DNA of 63,041 nt from Candidatus Competibacter sp. Lineage in GTDB: Bacteria > Pseudomonadota > Gammaproteobacteria > Competibacterales > Competibacteraceae. The translations under genes and the position numbers were made by a program. The stretch covers positions 1-63,041 of the forward strand of contig JARSSH010000024.1 of the NCBI GenBank assembly GCA_029624815.1, written 5' to 3'. Below are positions 17,317-27,286 of this stretch, piece by piece; position 1 is the first letter of the stretch; each line of letters opens with the position of its first letter. The notes beneath the pieces are model-generated. The model was not told where the DNA came from, did no database searches, and saw only the letters and a program-made list of their open reading frames with translations.

Positions 17317-18336
17317 TCAGGGTGTTCCGTCGGTGACGGTCACGGCTTGGCCGTCAGTCAAGCCTTGCTGGCCGCGTACCACCATCGGGGTTTCAGGCGA
17401 CAAGGCCATGGCGAAGGGCCGGCCTTCCTGGGCGGCGGGCGTCGGCACGAAACGGGCGCGACCGCTTTCCACCACGAACGCGCCCAGTTCCCGATCGCGC
17501 TTGACCAGCAGTTCGGGCGGTAGCAACACGCCCGGCGCGAGCCAACGCAAGGTGCCGCTGCTGCCGGCCGGGGCAACCGAGTCACTGAAAACCAGCCGGG
17601 CGACACGGGTGCGCGCCGCGACATCGACCACTGGCGACAGGCGCAGCAAGCGCGCCGGGTAGTGCGTGCCCTGATTCTCGAACACGATGTCGGTCGCTTT
17701 CGAGAGTTCGTCGGCCTGGGTTGCCTGGATCTGGGCCTCGATCTCGGGCGTCGCCAGATCCACCAATCGCAGCAAGGGTGTGCCTGGAGTCGCCATCGCG
17801 CCGACCTGGGCTTGACGCTCCAGCACCACGCCGGCGAACGGCGCCAGAATGCGGCATTTTTCCACATTGCGCGCCGCGACCGCCCGTTGGGCTTGCGCCA
17901 CGTCCAGATCGGCCTCGGCGGCGTGCACGCCGGTTTTCAATTCCATGACTGCGTCGTCGGACACGAACTGTTTTTTACGCAGCGACAGGGCTTGTTGCAG
18001 CCGTTGCTCGGCCAGCGCCACCCGCGCCCGCGCCGCCGAGACCTGCGCGTCGGTCTGGGCCAATGCCAGCCGGTAATCGGTGGCGTCGAGTTCCAGCAGC
18101 AGTTGCCCGGCCTTGACCGTGCCGCCGACCTCGGCGTGGACCCGCGCCACCTTGGCCGTGACCTCGGCGGCGATCCGGCTGTCGTTGGGGGCGATCACGC
18201 TGGCCGGCGCGGCGCCCCGGTCGGGCAGCGCCACTTCCCGCACCGGTCGGACGCCGACCTCGACCGGCGCGACACCCTGGGCCAGCGCGATCGAGCAGAG
18301 GAGCAAGCCGACGATGGGCAGGGAAAATCGTGACAT
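17317..18336 (-). CDS. RND efflux periplasmic adaptor subunit (HlyD/MFP family)
   Basis: The membrane-fusion protein that links the RND permease to an outer-membrane channel. From the ATG at 18336 it is 339 aa with an N-terminal signal peptide (MSRFSLPIVGLLLCSIALAQ). A lipoyl-like half (EVTAKVARVHAEVGGTVKAG), a coiled-coil hairpin (ARVALAEQRLQQALSLRKKQF), a second lipoyl half (CRILAPFAGVVLERQAQVGA) and a beta-barrel region follow in order. The open frame extends upstream to 18501, but those residues are not signal-like; ATG 18354 is an alternative. The stop is 1 bp from the permease start. Confidence 0.9.
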   Translation of the reverse strand: MSRFSLPIVGLLLCSIALAQGVAPVEVGVRPVREVALPDRGAAPASVIAPNDSRIAAEVTAKVARVHAEVGGTVKAGQLLLELDATDYRLALAQTDAQVSAARARVALAEQRLQQALSLRKKQFVSDDAVMELKTGVHAAEADLDVAQAQRAVAARNVEKCRILAPFAGVVLERQAQVGAMATPGTPLLRLVDLATPEIEAQIQATQADELSKATDIVFENQGTHYPARLLRLSPVVDVAARTRVARLVFSDSVAPAGSSGTLRWLAPGVLLPPELLVKRDRELGAFVVESGRARFVPTPAAQEGRPFAMALSPETPMVVRGQQGLTDGQAVTVTDGTP

Positions 18337-18561
18337 GGGTCGGCATTCCAACATGGTGACGAATGGCGAATTTTGCGGGGAACGGCAAGAACACTCAATC
18401 CAGAAATGCGATGCGGGATTGAAAGTGAGTGATCCCCAGGCCAGCTCCCTGGATATTGGAACCACAGCGAAGCCGGTACGGCTTCCCGCGCTTTGCTTCA
18501 TCGCGATTCGGTTCCGTCTCGGACCCAGTGCCCGCTTGACTGTAATTCCGGATGACTCAAT

Positions 18562-19959
18562 TCAAGGTGGAGTTTCCCCGATGGGCACATTCAGACGATC
18601 CAATTGGTGGGATCGTCTCCCGCGCATCCACATTGCCACGACAGCGGCAAACAGCGAGCAAGCCAGCGCACCATAGCCCAGCAACCACGGTAGGGAGGCA
18701 TGGAATATCGCGATCTCGCTTTCGGGTGAAACCGCTTCTTTGCGCAACATCGCCAGCAATCCCGCATACAGCAAACCGAGCGCGCCGTAACCGAGATTGA
18801 AGGTCAAGCCCTTGAAGCTCAGCACCGTCGCGCGTTGGGAGGAATCGGTGATCGCGTTGAGATAGTGGCTGACCAGAAAAGAAGTCAGTAGCATCGCCAC
18901 ATGGAGCAACACGACCGGTAGCAAACCCAAGCCGAACGGTAACGCCAATGCCGCGCCGGCCAGGCCCAGCAAACATAACAGCGTCAGCAGCATGAAATTG
19001 AAACGCGGCGAGCGTCGGCCCAACGCCGCGGCCGGTCGGGCGATGGCGACGCCCAGTAAGGCGATCCCGGCGCCGATCAAGCCGAAACTGGCGTCCGGCA
19101 AACCGATCAGCCGGAAATAGGTGCTGTTCAGCGTCACGAACAATCGGCAGAGATGATCGAACAACATGCCTCCGACGATGACCGTCAAAGCCAGCGGCGT
19201 GTTCAGAATCCAGCGGCCGGCGTTCAGGGTCAGGCGAAAGGCGGCCAGGATGGCTTGGAACAAGCCGTTCTTCCGTTCGGGCCGCCCACCCGGCTCCGTC
19301 ATCTCCAGCGTCGCCCACCACGCGCCGAGTGCGGTGATCAGGGTCAGATACAGCGGAAAACGCATCGTGGTTTGCTGATCGAGCGTCAGATCCCAGCCGA
19401 GTCCCCGCAGCAATCCCTGTAAGGTCGTGGCGTCGTAGACCAGCGCGCCCAGCGCCAGCGCCGCGACGAAGGCCAACGAATTCAAGCGCATCAGCGTGGC
19501 CAGCACGCGCGGCCAATCCGCCGCTCGACCGCACGCTTTCAGACTATCGTAGGCCAGCGCCTCGTCGGCGCCGCTGGCCAATGCCTCGGCCAGCCCGCTG
19601 AGCAAGCGGTTGAGCAAAAACACCGCGAACACCAGTTGGGGATTGCCCAGCGGGACGAAGCAAAGCAGCGCGATCTCGACGACCATGAGTGCGCCGGCCG
19701 CCACCAGCAGCGCACGCCGACTGAGTGCGTCCGCCAGGGCGCCGGACGGCACTTCGCAGAGGACGATAGTCCCCGCCCAGATCGCATTCAATACGGTGAA
19801 CTGGCCGATGCTCAAGCCGAAATCGAGAAACAGCACCGCGAACACGGGATAGTAGAAACGGACTCCGAACAGCAGTCGAAAAGCCAGAAAACGACGGATG
19901 TTCGGGATGGCAAAGATCGTGACGGGCGGGGCGGTTGGCGGATCGCCGATGGCGTTCAT
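18562..19959 (-). CDS. MFS transporter
   Basis: A 465-residue multi-pass inner-membrane protein of the major facilitator superfamily. About twelve hydrophobic segments are visible. The loop after helix 2 carries CEVPSGALADALSRRALL, matching the MFS G-x3-D-x2-G-R-[RK] region. Helix 4-5 has LLSGLAEALASGADEALAYDSL, reminiscent of drug/sugar MFS proteins of the YxeB/tetracycline-like class. Substrate is not predictable. It stands alone, 225 bp from the RND adaptor gene, on the same strand. Confidence 0.88.
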   Translation of the reverse strand: MNAIGDPPTAPPVTIFAIPNIRRFLAFRLLFGVRFYYPVFAVLFLDFGLSIGQFTVLNAIWAGTIVLCEVPSGALADALSRRALLVAAGALMVVEIALLCFVPLGNPQLVFAVFLLNRLLSGLAEALASGADEALAYDSLKACGRAADWPRVLATLMRLNSLAFVAALALGALVYDATTLQGLLRGLGWDLTLDQQTTMRFPLYLTLITALGAWWATLEMTEPGGRPERKNGLFQAILAAFRLTLNAGRWILNTPLALTVIVGGMLFDHLCRLFVTLNSTYFRLIGLPDASFGLIGAGIALLGVAIARPAAALGRRSPRFNFMLLTLLCLLGLAGAALALPFGLGLLPVVLLHVAMLLTSFLVSHYLNAITDSSQRATVLSFKGLTFNLGYGALGLLYAGLLAMLRKEAVSPESEIAIFHASLPWLLGYGALACSLFAAVVAMWMRGRRSHQLDRLNVPIGETPP

Positions 19960-20029
19960 GATCTTCCTTCATGCGGCCCGAGTATCCACGATTGGTGATG
20001 ATGAATTCCCGACCCAGCACCACGCACTG

Positions 20030-21178
20030 CTATGCCGGCGTCTTCGGAAAATGCAACTCGAACCGTGAAAGTTCTGTCATGGACCGAGGTTGTCGCCCTT
20101 GTTGAAGTTTGCCAGTCACTTCCACATACGCTCCTTCGGTCATGTGTGCTCGATCCGCTTTTTCATAATCCTCAGCGGAAAGCGTTACCCTCGCCTGGGT
20201 GGTTTCGCCATCCCTCAGAAGAAGGGCCAAAATCACTTCGCCGGATCGCTTTCCGTCTTCTCCCATCTCACCACAAAGATCCTCGACGGTACCGAAAAAC
20301 GTATCGGTGGTATGACCGCTAACGGGGCGGAGTTCGCGGCGTACTTCTTCAATACGCCCGAAGTAATCCCGCTGGATGCGGAGCGGTTTTTTCAAGCGGT
20401 CCTTTTGATTCACCGGCTCCAGCGCCGACCAATCCATAAAGAGATCAAGCGCATTATCCAGACCTTCATCATGGAATTGCGTCACCGCTTCACAGAGATT
20501 GGACGAAACCAAGGGCGTCTCCGTCTTTTTCAACTCCTCGATCCATCGATCAAGCGTGTCGTTCTCGATAGCGCCAATCAATTGTTCGATACCGCGTTTT
20601 AGTGTGAGGGTCACTTGCCGTACAAAGGGCAAACCTTTTTCGTCGAAGTGAATGGTTCCTTGCGTGTCCAACGCATGAATCGGGCACGAGACTTTCAGGA
20701 TGAAACTGCCGGTTTCCGTTTGGCCGAATTTGGTTTTTTCGATCAGTTGGAGTGCTTCCGTCAATGCGAGACGCGGATGATGCAGACGCGGACGCAAAAC
20801 GGTACAGGCGGCGGCTTTGAGAAGCTGTTCCGCGCCGGTCACGAGCAGGGCGGCAAAGCCTAAAGGCAACGATCCATTGCCGCCTTGTTCGGTGTAAATG
20901 CGAAAGCGCAAGGCATCGTCGCGAACGGTCTGGACTTGATTCAACAGCGATGGAGGTCGTTCACCGATCATCTCGCCGAGTTTTTCGAGCACGCGGTAGG
21001 CCGATTCGGCGTAATCCGCCATAGTCGTATCCATCGGAAACACCAGTTGCCGACGTGGAAAACGAGGGTTTTGCAGCACGTAGAGCCGGTCGGCGATGCC
21101 TTCCTCACGCAGCACCCAGCCGTGCGCTTTCAAGAAATCGCGTAGATCGATTGGCGAAACCCAGTTAGCCGGATTCAT
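20030..21178 (-). CDS. Uncharacterised 382-aa protein, partner of a DUF4365 protein
   Basis: Not recognised by family. The N-terminus (SPIDLRDFLKAHGWVLREEG) suggests a small helical domain. The middle is mixed alpha/beta with no signal peptide or membrane segment. The C-terminal 80 residues (FFGTVEDLCGEMGEDGKRSG ... YVEVTGKLQQGRQPRSM) look like a beta-rich OB-like fold. Its ATG overlaps the TGA of the upstream DUF4365 gene in an ATGA arrangement, which implies equimolar, coupled synthesis and probably a complex. By association with a putative nuclease it may be part of a two-gene defence module; that is inference. Confidence 0.7.
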   Translation of the reverse strand: MNPANWVSPIDLRDFLKAHGWVLREEGIADRLYVLQNPRFPRRQLVFPMDTTMADYAESAYRVLEKLGEMIGERPPSLLNQVQTVRDDALRFRIYTEQGGNGSLPLGFAALLVTGAEQLLKAAACTVLRPRLHHPRLALTEALQLIEKTKFGQTETGSFILKVSCPIHALDTQGTIHFDEKGLPFVRQVTLTLKRGIEQLIGAIENDTLDRWIEELKKTETPLVSSNLCEAVTQFHDEGLDNALDLFMDWSALEPVNQKDRLKKPLRIQRDYFGRIEEVRRELRPVSGHTTDTFFGTVEDLCGEMGEDGKRSGEVILALLLRDGETTQARVTLSAEDYEKADRAHMTEGAYVEVTGKLQQGRQPRSMTELSRFELHFPKTPA

Positions 21179-21762
21179 GCCACTTGCTCTCGGTAGCGTG
21201 GAAGCTCGTTGCGGGACAATCGCGCCATGAGGGCCTGCAAACCTTCTGGATCGAAACGTTGCGTCCTCGGCAAATAGACCGTTTGCGCGGTTTGATTACT
21301 CGAAGGTTCGGCGCCACAAAGGCTGACCCAGTAAGCGCATCGACGCAGAGTCAGTGCATCCTCGGCGTGGTGAAGCCACAGGTCCGGGTCATCGGGCAGA
21401 AACAGCACCACTAGAATTCGTGGGGTTCCAAGGGTTTCGCTGCGAAGGTCGTCGTAGCGCTGAATGCCTTGCAACGAGTAGGACCAGTGTTCGCCACCGG
21501 TTGCGGGCGATTTGACTGTGGCTTTCAATTGGATTTTAAGATCGACTTCTTCCAAGTAGCCACCCCCTGGAAAGGATCCCCAACCGGTCAATTCGGCGTC
21601 AATTCCGGCGTTGTCATCGTGCCGCGATCCGACTTTGCAACCAACCCCAGCTCTTGCCGCGACGGCGTGAAGATAGGCGTAACTGAGTTCGGCTTCGATG
21701 TCGTTGGAAGAAAGCGGCTTCATCTCTATTCCTGAATATCCAATGGCTTGGATCAATTCCAT
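21175..21762 (-). CDS. DUF4365 domain protein, putative PD-(D/E)XK-type nuclease
   Basis: A 195-residue cytoplasmic protein resembling DUF4365. The segment DNAGIDAELTG (51-61) followed by VDLKIQLKAT (73-82) gives D55 ... Q78-x-K80, the arrangement of the PD-(D/E)XK fold with Gln in the acidic position, as seen in several restriction-like families. The start at 21762 is the longest; an internal ATG (MKPLSSNDIEAELSY, 13 codons later) may be the real one because the conserved helix begins after it. First gene of a coupled pair with the 382-aa protein. The upstream 60 bp are strongly AT-rich, consistent with a promoter or a transfer boundary. Confidence 0.72.
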   Translation of the reverse strand: MELIQAIGYSGIEMKPLSSNDIEAELSYAYLHAVAARAGVGCKVGSRHDDNAGIDAELTGWGSFPGGGYLEEVDLKIQLKATVKSPATGGEHWSYSLQGIQRYDDLRSETLGTPRILVVLFLPDDPDLWLHHAEDALTLRRCAYWVSLCGAEPSSNQTAQTVYLPRTQRFDPEGLQALMARLSRNELPRYREQVA

Positions 21763-22301
21763 GGCATAGATATAAGAAATTGATTCTAATTAAAAAAATT
21801 GAATTAATCTCACGAATTCAGTATAGCGTATCGCGCCTTCGCTGGCGACCCGAGAAGCGTCTTGAGCGCGTGGCGCGCTCATCGGGAAACGATTCCTTTA
21901 TCGCCCGTTTCTCGGAGTAGGAGGTGAACTGGCTTTGGAGCATCGTTCACCCGGTTGTTGCTGGGCCGCCCGGTGGCGGGAATGCTGCCGAACCTTGATC
22001 CCGATGGCGCCAACACCCTGTTTTGGAACCTCACTTTGACAAACACCCTGTTTCGGGTGAGGCAGGCTGGAATGGCAACAGCGGCCACAGCGCCAGACTT
22101 TGATTTCCTCTTCGTCGGTACGGCGTTTTGGGCAGTGCTGGGGCATACACATCGGGATAAACTCGTCAGGTCGAAAGGGCCGATCGCCATGCGTCAATCC
22201 GATGATTGAACGAAAGGCGGCGCATCCACCAGAATTCTACTTCAGGTCGCGCTCGATCGATCCTGAAAAACGCTGCTCCACCCATTTTGTTGCCATCGTT
22301 C
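21763..22301. other. Gene-poor stretch, no convincing gene
   Basis: The first ~60 bp are AT-rich and may hold the promoter of the DUF4365 pair. Further on, a minus-strand frame (21898-22197) has a cysteine cluster (CMPQHC ... WRCGRCC) like a small zinc finger, but no family was recognised. The stretch also has a short direct repeat AACACCCTGTTT at about 2012-base spacing units within 22014-22052, suggesting mosaic or degraded DNA. Confidence 0.35.
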
Positions 22302-23936
22302 ATGGACCCACCAACCACCATGTGGACCTCCCCAATCCAGCGCCGCAAGCCTTCCCGCCTTGCCCCGCGCAAGCGCTTGTTCCGCGATTTGCTGCTGTTG
22401 CTGATTCTGACCGTCGGCAGTTTGCTGGTCGCGGTGTTTGTCGCCGGCGAGTCGCTACGCGACAAGCTGGCTCAGGAACAGGTAAGGACGCTGGCCCAGA
22501 AGACCAGCGACGATTTGACCGGTTTTCTGCAAATCCCGGAGAACAGCCTGCGCATGGCCCAGGGCTGGGGCGCGGCGGGCGGTCTGGATCTGGACGACGC
22601 GCCAGCCCTGGTCAACCGTTTCATCCCGGTTCTGGAAAACCTGCCCAGGATATCCGCCCTGGTGCTGGCTGATTCGGACGGGCGTTCTTTTTATCTGACC
22701 CGCGAGGAAAAGACGTGGCTTTCCCGTAGCCTGGATGCGCAGGGCAACGGGATCTGGCGGCGCTGGAGCGGTCCCGGTGTGCAAATCGAGGAGCGCCGGG
22801 GGCGGGAAGACTACGATCCGCGCTCCCGGCCCTGGTTCAAGGGGGCGCTGGCGATGACGGATGCTGGCGGCGTCTTCTGGACCCGCCCCTATCTGTTTTT
22901 CACCGAACGCACGCCCGGCATCACCGGCGCCGTGCGCTTTCAACGCCCCGACGAAACCGATCGCGATTACGTACTGGGTCTGGATCTGCCGCTGGGTAAT
23001 GTGCTCGGCGCGCTGGCGACATTGAAAGTGAGTGCAAGCGGTGCGGCGTTTCTCACCGAAGCCAACGGCGCCGTGTTGTTGCCGCCGGCCATGGGGGAGG
23101 GCGCGAGTTCCACGTTTCCAGTCAGCTTGTCGCCCGAGCAGTTGGATGCCGGACCGGTGTTCTCCGCGGCGAAGGCTTGGCTGGCGGCCGGCCGGCCGGC
23201 GCGGCAAGCGCTAACCTACCCGAGCGGCGGCGGCAACTGGTGGGCCTGGTTGCAACCGCTGAGTAATCCGGACAAAGGGCTGTGGCTGGGCATCGCGGTG
23301 CCCGAGATGGATTTTCTCGGTGCCCTGCAAAGCGGCTGGACGCTGGTGCTGACGGTGGGAGCGCTGGCGCTGGCCGCCGGTTTGCTCGTGACTTTGCTGC
23401 TCACCCGCCACTACGGCCGCCAATTCAAGGCGCTGCCCTCCCTGATCGACCATCCGGCCGAATTCGAGGAAAAGGTGCTGGCCCTGATCCGTTACGGCGA
23501 GAGTCCGAATCTGGAGTTCAAATCCACGCTGCGCACCAACCTCAAGACCGGCAAGGCGGGCAAGGAAATCGAACTGGCTTGGCTTAAGAGCGTGGTGGGC
23601 TTCCTCAATACCGACGGTGGTGTTCTGCTGATTGGCGTCAACGACGGCGGCGAAGTGGTCGGCATCGCGGCGGACCAATTCGAGAATGACGACAAGTGCC
23701 TGTTGCACTTCAAGAACCTGATCAACCAGCACATCGGCGCCGAGTTCAGCAAGTACCTTCATGCCGAAATCCGCCCCGTCGCCGGCAAGACGCTGGTGGC
23801 GGTGGTCTGCGAAAAAGCCAGGGAACCGGCGTTTCTGATCGTCGGCGGCGGCAACGAGGAATTTCACATTCGCAGCGGGCCGTCGAGCATCAAGCTCACA
23901 CCCCGGCAAATGTTGCAGTATCTCAGCGCGCACTGA
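22302..23936 (+). CDS. Membrane sensor (dCache-like) fused to an AlbA_2/Schlafen-type domain
   Basis: From ATG 22302 the protein is 544 aa. A cytoplasmic basic N-terminus is followed by a membrane helix (about 29-49) and an extracytoplasmic region (about 50-335) with Cache-type features such as DYDPRSRPWFKGAL and the FFTERTPGITGAV strand. A second membrane helix (about 340-370) leads to a cytoplasmic AlbA_2 domain (about 400-533). The AlbA_2 core is ESPNLEFKSTLRTN, then VGFLNTDGGVLLIGVNDGG and VVCEKAREPAFLIVGGG. AlbA_2 domains bind nucleic acid or nucleotides and occur in Schlafen-like defence and transcription proteins. A Cache receptor with this output is unusual. A frame is open from 22206 (TTG) and another ATG is at 22320; none has a clear ribosome binding site. 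Confidence 0.8.
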   Translation: MDPPTTMWTSPIQRRKPSRLAPRKRLFRDLLLLLILTVGSLLVAVFVAGESLRDKLAQEQVRTLAQKTSDDLTGFLQIPENSLRMAQGWGAAGGLDLDDAPALVNRFIPVLENLPRISALVLADSDGRSFYLTREEKTWLSRSLDAQGNGIWRRWSGPGVQIEERRGREDYDPRSRPWFKGALAMTDAGGVFWTRPYLFFTERTPGITGAVRFQRPDETDRDYVLGLDLPLGNVLGALATLKVSASGAAFLTEANGAVLLPPAMGEGASSTFPVSLSPEQLDAGPVFSAAKAWLAAGRPARQALTYPSGGGNWWAWLQPLSNPDKGLWLGIAVPEMDFLGALQSGWTLVLTVGALALAAGLLVTLLLTRHYGRQFKALPSLIDHPAEFEEKVLALIRYGESPNLEFKSTLRTNLKTGKAGKEIELAWLKSVVGFLNTDGGVLLIGVNDGGEVVGIAADQFENDDKCLLHFKNLINQHIGAEFSKYLHAEIRPVAGKTLVAVVCEKAREPAFLIVGGGNEEFHIRSGPSSIKLTPRQMLQYLSAH

Positions 23937-24043
23937 GTGGGCCGCCGCGGTGGATATATTCGATCGCTCGGCAATAATTCGGCATCCACGCGGACCGGGC
24001 TTTTCAAGCAGATCTAAGCGGTATCGGTGGGCCATAGGGTATT

Positions 24044-25126
24044 ATGGGGCTTGCATCGCTTTGCAGCGCACCCAGCGAAAAACGCGGGGTTGACGGCGGA
24101 TTTTTTGTTATTCTCAAAGCGTGTCGGAACCCCGTTCGCACCCAGAATCCCATCTTGACCGATTTTGCACAACGCGCTTTGCTGGCGGTAAAAAAACGCA
24201 TTTGGCTGGCCTTGCCGCGCCCGGAGGTCTGGCTACCGGTCGCCGTGCGACTCGCCAACGTCGTCTTGGTCGTTCTGCTGGCCGGTTCTCTAGCACAACT
24301 GACGCTGACCATTCTGTCCGGCTGGCGGTCGCCGTCGATCCGGATGGCATCGGCGCTGGGCTCGTCCGACGCCGAACCCGCAAGCCCCGCCGGACGGGTC
24401 GATTACGCCGCCATCGCCGCCTGGCATCTGTTTGGGCGGGTGGAGGCAAATCAGGCTGTGGTAGCGCCACCTCCCGTCATTCCGGCAACCCCGCTCAACC
24501 TGCGTCTGGTCGGGGTGTTTTTCGTTGAACGGGGCAACGACCGGGCCTTGGCGCTCATCGCCGAAGGCAACGGTTTGGAACGCGGCTATCGCGTCGGCGA
24601 TCCCTTGCCTGGCGGCGCCCGACTGGAGCTGATCCAGCGCGACCATGTGATGGTCGCCCGCCAGGGTCGGCGGGAAGTACTCAATCTCCCCAAGCTGGAC
24701 GAGGCCGCCCGCCGGCCATCCACCCCGCCCGCGGAAGCTGTGCCCGAATCGGAACCGGAACCCGAGCCCACCGGTTCCGCCGTGCCTCAAGTGATCGATG
24801 CAACCGCCGTGGCGCAACAATTGCGCGACGAAGCGGGGGTTCGGCCGCAAGTCTTGGAAAAGATTGCTTTCGCCAGCCCCTACCTGCAAAACGGCCAATT
24901 CATCGGGTTTCGGCTGCGGCCGGGGCGAGATCGGCGGCTAATGCAGCAGCTCAGCCTGAACAACGGCGATGTGATTACCGAAGTCAACGGCACCCGCATC
25001 AGCAATCCCATGCAGGGTTTCACCCTTTTGCAGGAGGTGCTGGGCGCCGATCGAATCAGCGTGCGGGTGCTGCGCGATGGCGCCGAAATCCCCCTGCTTT
25101 TTTCCCTGAACGGACCAGTTCCCTGA
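24044..25126 (+). CDS. gspC: Type II secretion system protein GspC
   Basis: The inner-membrane clamp protein that links the T2SS platform to the GspD secretin. A single membrane helix (RLANVVLVVLLAGSLAQLTL) is followed by the HR domain (YAAIAAWHLFGRVEA, LNLRLVGVFFVERGNDRALA). Then comes a linker rich in Pro and Glu and a C-terminal PDZ domain (PYLQNGQFIGFRLRPGRD, ITEVNGTRISNPMQGFTLL). The ATG at 24044 gives about 65 residues before the helix; a TTG at 24155 would give a more usual short N-terminus, so the start is uncertain. First gene of gspC-D-E-F. Confidence 0.88.
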   Translation: MGLASLCSAPSEKRGVDGGFFVILKACRNPVRTQNPILTDFAQRALLAVKKRIWLALPRPEVWLPVAVRLANVVLVVLLAGSLAQLTLTILSGWRSPSIRMASALGSSDAEPASPAGRVDYAAIAAWHLFGRVEANQAVVAPPPVIPATPLNLRLVGVFFVERGNDRALALIAEGNGLERGYRVGDPLPGGARLELIQRDHVMVARQGRREVLNLPKLDEAARRPSTPPAEAVPESEPEPEPTGSAVPQVIDATAVAQQLRDEAGVRPQVLEKIAFASPYLQNGQFIGFRLRPGRDRRLMQQLSLNNGDVITEVNGTRISNPMQGFTLLQEVLGADRISVRVLRDGAEIPLLFSLNGPVP

Positions 25127-25162
25127 TAATCGGGGGCTAGTGCCCAACGATCAGACCAGACA

Positions 25163-27286
25163 ATGACCATGACGACTCCCCGGCCCAACAGGCCATTGCT
25201 TCCCCGCGGGCGGCGCTCGCACCGCTGGACCCTGGGCGCGTTATTGCCGGGCCTGCTGCTCGCCGTGTCGGCGTGGGCCGCGCCGGTGACCTTGAACCTC
25301 AAGGATGCCGACATCAACGCCCTGGTGGAGAGCATGTCGATGCTGACCGGCAAGAACTTCATCGTCGATCCACGGGTCAAGGGCCGAGTGACGATTATTT
25401 CCGCCAAGCCGATGGATGAGAAGGAGCTCTACGAAGTGTTCCTGGCGGTGCTGGGCGTGCATGGCTTTGCCGCCGTACCCAGCGACAAGGTGATCAAGAT
25501 CGTGCCGGCGGCGGGGGCCAAGCAGGAGAGCATTCCCACCGTGGATCGGCAACTGGGCGTCGAACCGGATCAAATCGTCACCCGGGTCATCCAGGTTCAG
25601 AATGTCTCCGCTGCCCAGATCGTGCCGATCCTGCGCCCGCTGATCCCGCCACAGGGACATTTGGCGGCCTACACGCCAACCAACGTCCTGATCGTTTCCG
25701 ATAGTGCCGCCAATGTCGAACGTGTCGCCAGCATCATCGGTCGGATCGATCTGGCCAGCAACGAGGAGGTGGAGATCGTGGCCTTGCGGCACGCCTCGGC
25801 CACCGAGGTGGTGCGGGTACTCACCGCCCTGGAGCAGGGTAAAGCCCGCAACGATCCGGCCGCCACCGTCGGCACGCCGCCGCGCATGGTGGCGGATGAG
25901 CGTACCAACAGCATCCTTTTGAGCGGGGATAAATTGTCACGATTGCGGCTGCGGACCCTGATCGCCCACCTGGATACCCCGGTGGATAGCAGTGGCAACA
26001 CCCAAGTCGTCTACCTGCGCTACGCCAAGGCCAAGGATCTGGTAACGGTGCTGCAGGGCGTCAGCAAGAATCTAAGCAGCGAAGCCGCGCGCAACGCGCC
26101 AGTGCCGAGCGGGCAGCCCGCGCCACCGGGCGGAGCTAACGGCGGCAGCGGCGGCTTGGTGGATATCCAGGCCGACGAGGCGACCAACGCTCTGGTCATC
26201 ACCGCGCCACCGGAAGCCATTCGCTCGATCCGTTCGGTGATCGCTCAACTGGATGTCCGCCGCGCCCAAGTGCTGGTGGAGGCGGTCATCGCCGAGATCT
26301 CCGCCGAGAAAGCCGCCGAACTGGGCGTGCAATGGGTCATCGACGCCAATTCGAACGGACTGGTCGGCTTCACCAACTTCGACGCCGGCGCCGCCAGTCT
26401 GGCCAACATCATCGGGTTGGCGGCTCAAGCCGACAGCGGCGATTTAACCGCGATTTCGGCGGCGCGCATCCCGCAGGGTGGCCAGATTGCGGTGGGCGAT
26501 TTCACCGGCACCAACCGCTTCGGCGCCCTGATCAGCGCGCTGGCCAAGGATGCCGATACCAATGTGTTGTCCACGCCGGTCGTGGTGACGCTGGACAACG
26601 AGGAAGCGGAAATCGTCGTCGGCCAGAACGTGCCTTTCGTGACCGGCACCTACACCACTTCGACCGGCGGGACCGACACCCAGGTGGGCAACCCCTTCCA
26701 GACCATCCAGCGTCAGGACGTCGGCATCACCCTCAAGGTCAAGCCGCAGATCAACGAAGGCAACGCCGTCAAGCTGGACATCGCCCAAGAGGTCTCCAAT
26801 GTGGTGCCCTCGGCTAACGCGGCCACTCAGGGGCCGACCACCAACAAGCGGGCCATCAAGACCAACGTGCTGGTCGAGGATGGGCAGATCCTGGTTCTGG
26901 GTGGGCTGATCGACGACCAGTTGAACGAGACCGCGCAAAAAGTGCCATTGCTGGGCGATGTTCCCTTATTGGGCAACCTGTTCCGCTACCGCAGCACCAC
27001 CAAGCTCAAGCGCAACCTGATGGTGTTCCTGCATCCGGTGATCCTGCGCGATCCGGCGCAGGGCAACCTGTACACCAGCAGCAAATACAGCTACGTCCGG
27101 CAAGAGCAACTGGCGGCGCGGGACAAGGGCGTTTACCTGCTGCCCGACGTACAATCTCCCTTGCTCAAACCCCAGGAAGAGGTGAAGGCGCAGGGTACGA
27201 TTCTCAACACGGCGCCGCCGGCGCCGGTCGCTGTTTCGCCGCCCGCGGTCGTGGAGCCGGTGGATTCCGGGTTCAACAACCGATGA
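25163..27286 (+). CDS. gspD: Type II secretion system secretin GspD
   Basis: The outer-membrane secretin pore, 707 aa. The N-terminus is a signal peptide ending near [17 protein letters not shown]. The N0 domain ([20 protein letters not shown]) is followed by three secretin_N modules ([60 protein letters not shown]). The secretin core has [14 protein letters not shown] and the conserved [16 protein letters not shown]. Length is typical. Its stop codon overlaps the gspE start (ATGA at 27283-27286), indicating coupling. Confidence 0.97.
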   Translation: MTMTTPRPNRPLLPRGRRSHRWTLGALLPGLLLAVSAWAAPVTLNLKDADINALVESMSMLTGKNFIVDPRVKGRVTIISAKPMDEKELYEVFLAVLGVHGFAAVPSDKVIKIVPAAGAKQESIPTVDRQLGVEPDQIVTRVIQVQNVSAAQIVPILRPLIPPQGHLAAYTPTNVLIVSDSAANVERVASIIGRIDLASNEEVEIVALRHASATEVVRVLTALEQGKARNDPAATVGTPPRMVADERTNSILLSGDKLSRLRLRTLIAHLDTPVDSSGNTQVVYLRYAKAKDLVTVLQGVSKNLSSEAARNAPVPSGQPAPPGGANGGSGGLVDIQADEATNALVITAPPEAIRSIRSVIAQLDVRRAQVLVEAVIAEISAEKAAELGVQWVIDANSNGLVGFTNFDAGAASLANIIGLAAQADSGDLTAISAARIPQGGQIAVGDFTGTNRFGALISALAKDADTNVLSTPVVVTLDNEEAEIVVGQNVPFVTGTYTTSTGGTDTQVGNPFQTIQRQDVGITLKVKPQINEGNAVKLDIAQEVSNVVPSANAATQGPTTNKRAIKTNVLVEDGQILVLGGLIDDQLNETAQKVPLLGDVPLLGNLFRYRSTTKLKRNLMVFLHPVILRDPAQGNLYTSSKYSYVRQEQLAARDKGVYLLPDVQSPLLKPQEEVKAQGTILNTAPPAPVAVSPPAVVEPVDSGFNNR

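Noticed and set aside
18337-18501. N-terminal extension of the RND adaptor
   Set aside because: The signal peptide starts directly at ATG 18336 and the upstream residues are not family-like.
21898-22197. Minus-strand frame with a cysteine cluster, possible zinc-finger protein
   Set aside because: No family match, no convincing ribosome site, and it lies in mosaic sequence.
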